A stretch of 64,000 nt of DNA from Hansfordia pulvinata (lineage: Eukaryota; Ascomycota; Sordariomycetes; Xylariales): assembly GCA_006538405.1 (NCBI GenBank), contig BJKQ01000006.1, positions 620,001 through 684,000 on the forward strand, read 5' to 3'. Each line of letters opens with the position of its first letter. Positions within the stretch are counted from its first letter, which is position 1. Shown piece after piece: positions 60,849-64,000 of this stretch. The notes beneath the pieces are model-generated. The model was not told the DNA's origin. It saw only the letters and a program-made list of their open reading frames with translations, and did not search any database. A program made the position numbers and the translations under genes.

Positions 60849-61976
60849 GGATGGATGGACGGCGGCGGCGGCGGGCGTAGGCGGGCGCTCGTACGCGAGG
60901 CCAAGGCCCGTCGTCTTGCGCGAGCCGGTATGCCCCAGCAGCCAGCGGGCGGGCGGGCGGGCGGGCTCCACGTCGCCGAGGGCGAGCACGACATGCATGG
61001 CAAAGCGACAAGCCAATGAATGTATCGGCCGTCGATCGTGGGCGGGCGGCCCATGGGACGGGGCCCTGAGCATTTGGAGCACGTGTATCTCAAGTAAGCT
61101 TAATCAAGAGCGGCCCCGCCATGAGCCGATACGTGAAATTGCAATGACGCCAGGTGCCTATGTGAGTGTGGTGCCGTGCCTGTGTGCCTGGACAAGCAGT
61201 CATCAGCCAGTCAGCCATCAGTCAGTCGGTCAGACAGACCGACAAGCAAGATGATGGAGGGCGTGGGTGATGGGTTGCCGGCATAAGCCGAGCACCTTGT
61301 TAGCAGGACGGAGCAACTCTATCTCCCCGCAAAGGCCCTTGCGTGGCGACGTGGTCCGATCAGATGAGACCAGAGACAAAGGGTGGTGGCTCGGTGACCA
61401 GGTCGAGTCCAGCTTCTACCTTATCCATCTGCCTGATTGCGGAGGGGGGAGGGGAGGGGAAGGGAGGGGAGGGGCGTTGAGCGAGGAATCTAATCAGGCG
61501 GTCGATAGCCGTAGTGCAGCTCGTCATCGGATACCAAGCTCAAAGGGTACCCATCTCGCGACCGAACCTCCGTCTACTAAGCAGCAAGCACGTCGAGGGC
61601 CATGAAAATAGACTGACGATAGATCCATCATGGCCGATGCGGCATGCGAAGACCACCACATGCACCGGGGCCATCGCGTAGTGGCCCTCCATCAGATGCA
61701 ACGTGAAAACGCAGGTGCCCAGCAAATATGACTGGAATAGCGCAGCTGGGAGAGGGTACAAGATGCCCACTTGACATGGGCTCAGCACCAGGCGGCCAGA
61801 ATATGCAGCAGCCAGCAAGAATGGGCAGGACGAGGCGACGGTCTCTGCAGGCTGGACGGGTGATCGTGTTTCAGAGCCTTGCATGGGGCGAGGGTTGCAG
61901 CAGCCACCTGCACCGTCCGAGGTACCACGCCGGCAGTGGTCTCTTGCAGGAGTACCGCAATGACGAATCATGGCCC

Positions 61977-61990
61977 TACGAGTACTCGTA
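61977..61990. repeat. 14-bp perfect palindrome TACGAGTACTCGTA
   Basis: Identical to the 14-mer at 1563-1576, 60 kb away. Confidence 0.9.
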
Positions 61991-63969
61991 TCAGGGGCAG
62001 TCAGCCGGCTGCTCTGCGCGAGATCCATCCATTGGAGAGCCACCGGCAGCTTTGAGGTACACACGCTTATCGACTTGTGCGTTGAGGTACATCGAGCCGA
62101 TGGATGGATGGGTAGTACCCCCAACCCGACACTGGAGCCCCCCCCCCCCCCGACCCCGGGACCGACTGCAGGCCCGGCTGCAGGCGCGGGCTGGGGCACG
62201 ACAGGCGCGGGCTGGCGGTCGGCTAGGCGATTCAGCAGCGCTGTTGGGGCGGTCGCTGCAGGACTCGCCCTGGCAAACGTACCGTCGATCGTCAGCGCAC
62301 TAGTAGCCCAACGCCTGGTCGCTGCACAAATTGACAATCTCAGCTGGGGCTAGCCCCAAGGCGAGCAGCCAGAGCTGTGGGTCACGTGGCGCACAGACCA
62401 CACAGACTCGCAATGCCCGCCCTGCGTGCCTGCGCCGTGGTACGAGTCCTCGTACTGGACTCGCACGCCGTCGCTCCCCTCCCCCTCACCCAAGTGCCAC
62501 CCCCGGCACCCCTCCAGGCCTCCCCATGCGGCTTAGTGAGCCCCCCTCTCGACGACCGGGCCCCATTCTATTCCCTCGACCGCCTCTCCCCCCCCTCTCT
62601 TTCTCTATCCCCTCACCCCCTCACCACACACACGCCTCTGGTATCCGACTACGAGTACCCTCCACGCCCTCCTTCACGCCTGGCAACAAGCTGTGGCCCC
62701 TGCAGAGTCGAAGAGCTTATCAACCAGGACCCATCGAAAAAGGCAATGGAGAAAGCTCTCCAGCCCAGACGATCTTGCCCCTCTAGTCGGCCTCTTCGCA
62801 CACAAAGTCATGCGGTCGCTGGCTTGTCGACGGTTTACCCCAAGCAGAGATTAGCCCCCCCCCGACTTAAGCAGCCCCGGCTCTCGCACATGGCCGACGA
62901 GCGACGTAGGGCGCCGCTGCTACGCACGCCATCACTCGCCAGCCAGCGGGCCAGCAACCACATGACCGGCCTCGCGGTATTGCCGTCGTCGATCCTCGTC
63001 TAGCTTCGGACCTGACCACTGCTCGACCCATCGCTCCCAACCTCAACCGGTCTCAAAGCCGCCAACCCCGCCGCCCGCCAGAGCTCGTCGCATCGGCCTC
63101 GTCTCGATATGGCTGTTGCACGCGGCGTTGCTGCTGCTCACACGGCCCTGCTGCTGTGTAGAGGCAGGGGGCCGAGGGGTTCGTCAGGGGACTGGATCAG
63201 CTAGGCATGAACTTTCGGCGACGATCCCCGTCGGCGACGTCGAAGAGGCCGAAGAGACGGTCACGGCCGGCAGGCATGGGGGCACCGGACCAGACAGTGA
63301 GAGAGGGAGAGGGAGAGAGAGAGATACAGAGCCAGCAACCGGACCAGTCTACCCCCGGGAGGGGCAGGCACCCACGGCACCGCAGAGACAACGACCACAT
63401 GGGGGCACCGGTGCTGCGGTGCGACCCCATTCATTCTCATTGTGCCTCGATCCTGGCTCGACTCGCTCAGGTACGGCTGGACATACGCCCTGCCTGCTCG
63501 CAGCTGATGCTCCCTGGCCGGTCTCCTCGCACAACTCCCAGCCGGCACCGCATAAAACACTGGGCCACAGGGGTACCGATCCCATCCGACGTCCCGAATT
63601 GGTACCTTGACCAAATTATGTAAAACGACCTAATCTTGTTTGATGATAGATTGTCGCCTACGCCGCGTAAACGCATGTCGCTTTGCTGCGACGGTGCACA
63701 CCACACGCATCCTTTGGTCCCCGTAGAATCCGCACGTGGGAGCCATATCGCCAGTAGCTGTTTCTATTCCCATAACCTGAAGCCCTGCAACCTGGGCCGC
63801 TGTCGACGGGAGGAACGCCAGGCAGTTCAAAGACCCTGCAGCTGGTCTTTTTGTCAGCTATTATTATGCTAATCAAACCTAAGGGCCCTCGTTACCAATA
63901 TTGCACACACCCCGGAGGGCAACGCGCCGACGACGAGGAATGCCGGAGTCGGCGAGGTGCGCGGCTGTC

Positions 63970-64000
63970 GACGACCACGACCACGACCACGACCACGACC
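63970..64000. repeat. 6-bp tandem repeat (ACGACC)n, cut by window end
   Basis: About five ACGACC units running to the last base, so the true array length is unknown. Confidence 0.9.

Larger units (their letters stand above)
49829..64000. other. Gene-poor GC-rich arm (right)
   Basis: No frame here has a recognisable domain or convincing splice structure. The stretch contains about 14 TACGAGTA/TACTCGTA octamers, several 7-bp minisatellites, triplet tracts and TACCTA/TAGGTA clusters (for example 57295-57350). A plus-strand frame at 61970-62353 ends in an Ala/Val/Leu-rich segment that looks slightly protein-like, but a minus-strand frame of 265 codons overlaps it and neither is supported. Confidence 0.55.

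Overview
The window is nuclear DNA of a filamentous ascomycete, most likely a Sordariomycete. I infer this from spliceosomal introns (mostly 51-124 bp, GTRNGT-like donors, some with CTAA-type branch sites), from a fused EgtD-EgtB ergothioneine gene of the fungal Egt1 type, and from a fungal ENA-type sodium P-ATPase. The DNA looks GC-rich by eye (not computed). Random open frames are therefore long and numerous, and most carry no coding signal. I recognise no tRNA, rRNA, transposon or CRISPR array.

Only five genes can be supported, all in the central part: a two-finger C2H2 transcription factor (+, 19807-21204) behind a long CT-rich leader; egt1 (-, 30079-25969), intact across 13 exons; an ENA-type Na+/K+-efflux P-type ATPase (+, 36253-39957); a Bin3-type RNA methyltransferase (+, 40605-41368); and a small putatively secreted protein of unknown function (-, 42634-41792), convergent with the methyltransferase. 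They do not form an obvious pathway or cluster. They look like ordinary, independently regulated genes.

The two arms (about 1-17600 and 42700-64000) are essentially gene-free yet not AT-rich. They are packed with microsatellites, homopolymers and short minisatellites, including a 150-bp GGATA array. The most striking signal is a dispersed octamer, TACGAGTA/TACTCGTA. I count about 51 copies by eye where about 2 are expected by chance, nearly all outside the gene-bearing core, and some form 10-14 bp perfect palindromes.

Three of the five genes (transcription factor, ATPase, methyltransferase) each need exactly one extra base to restore an otherwise conserved frame. All three shifts have the same sign and lie in low-complexity or GC-rich sequence. 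This points to single-base deletions in the assembly rather than three independent pseudogenes, and predicted proteins should be read with that in mind.
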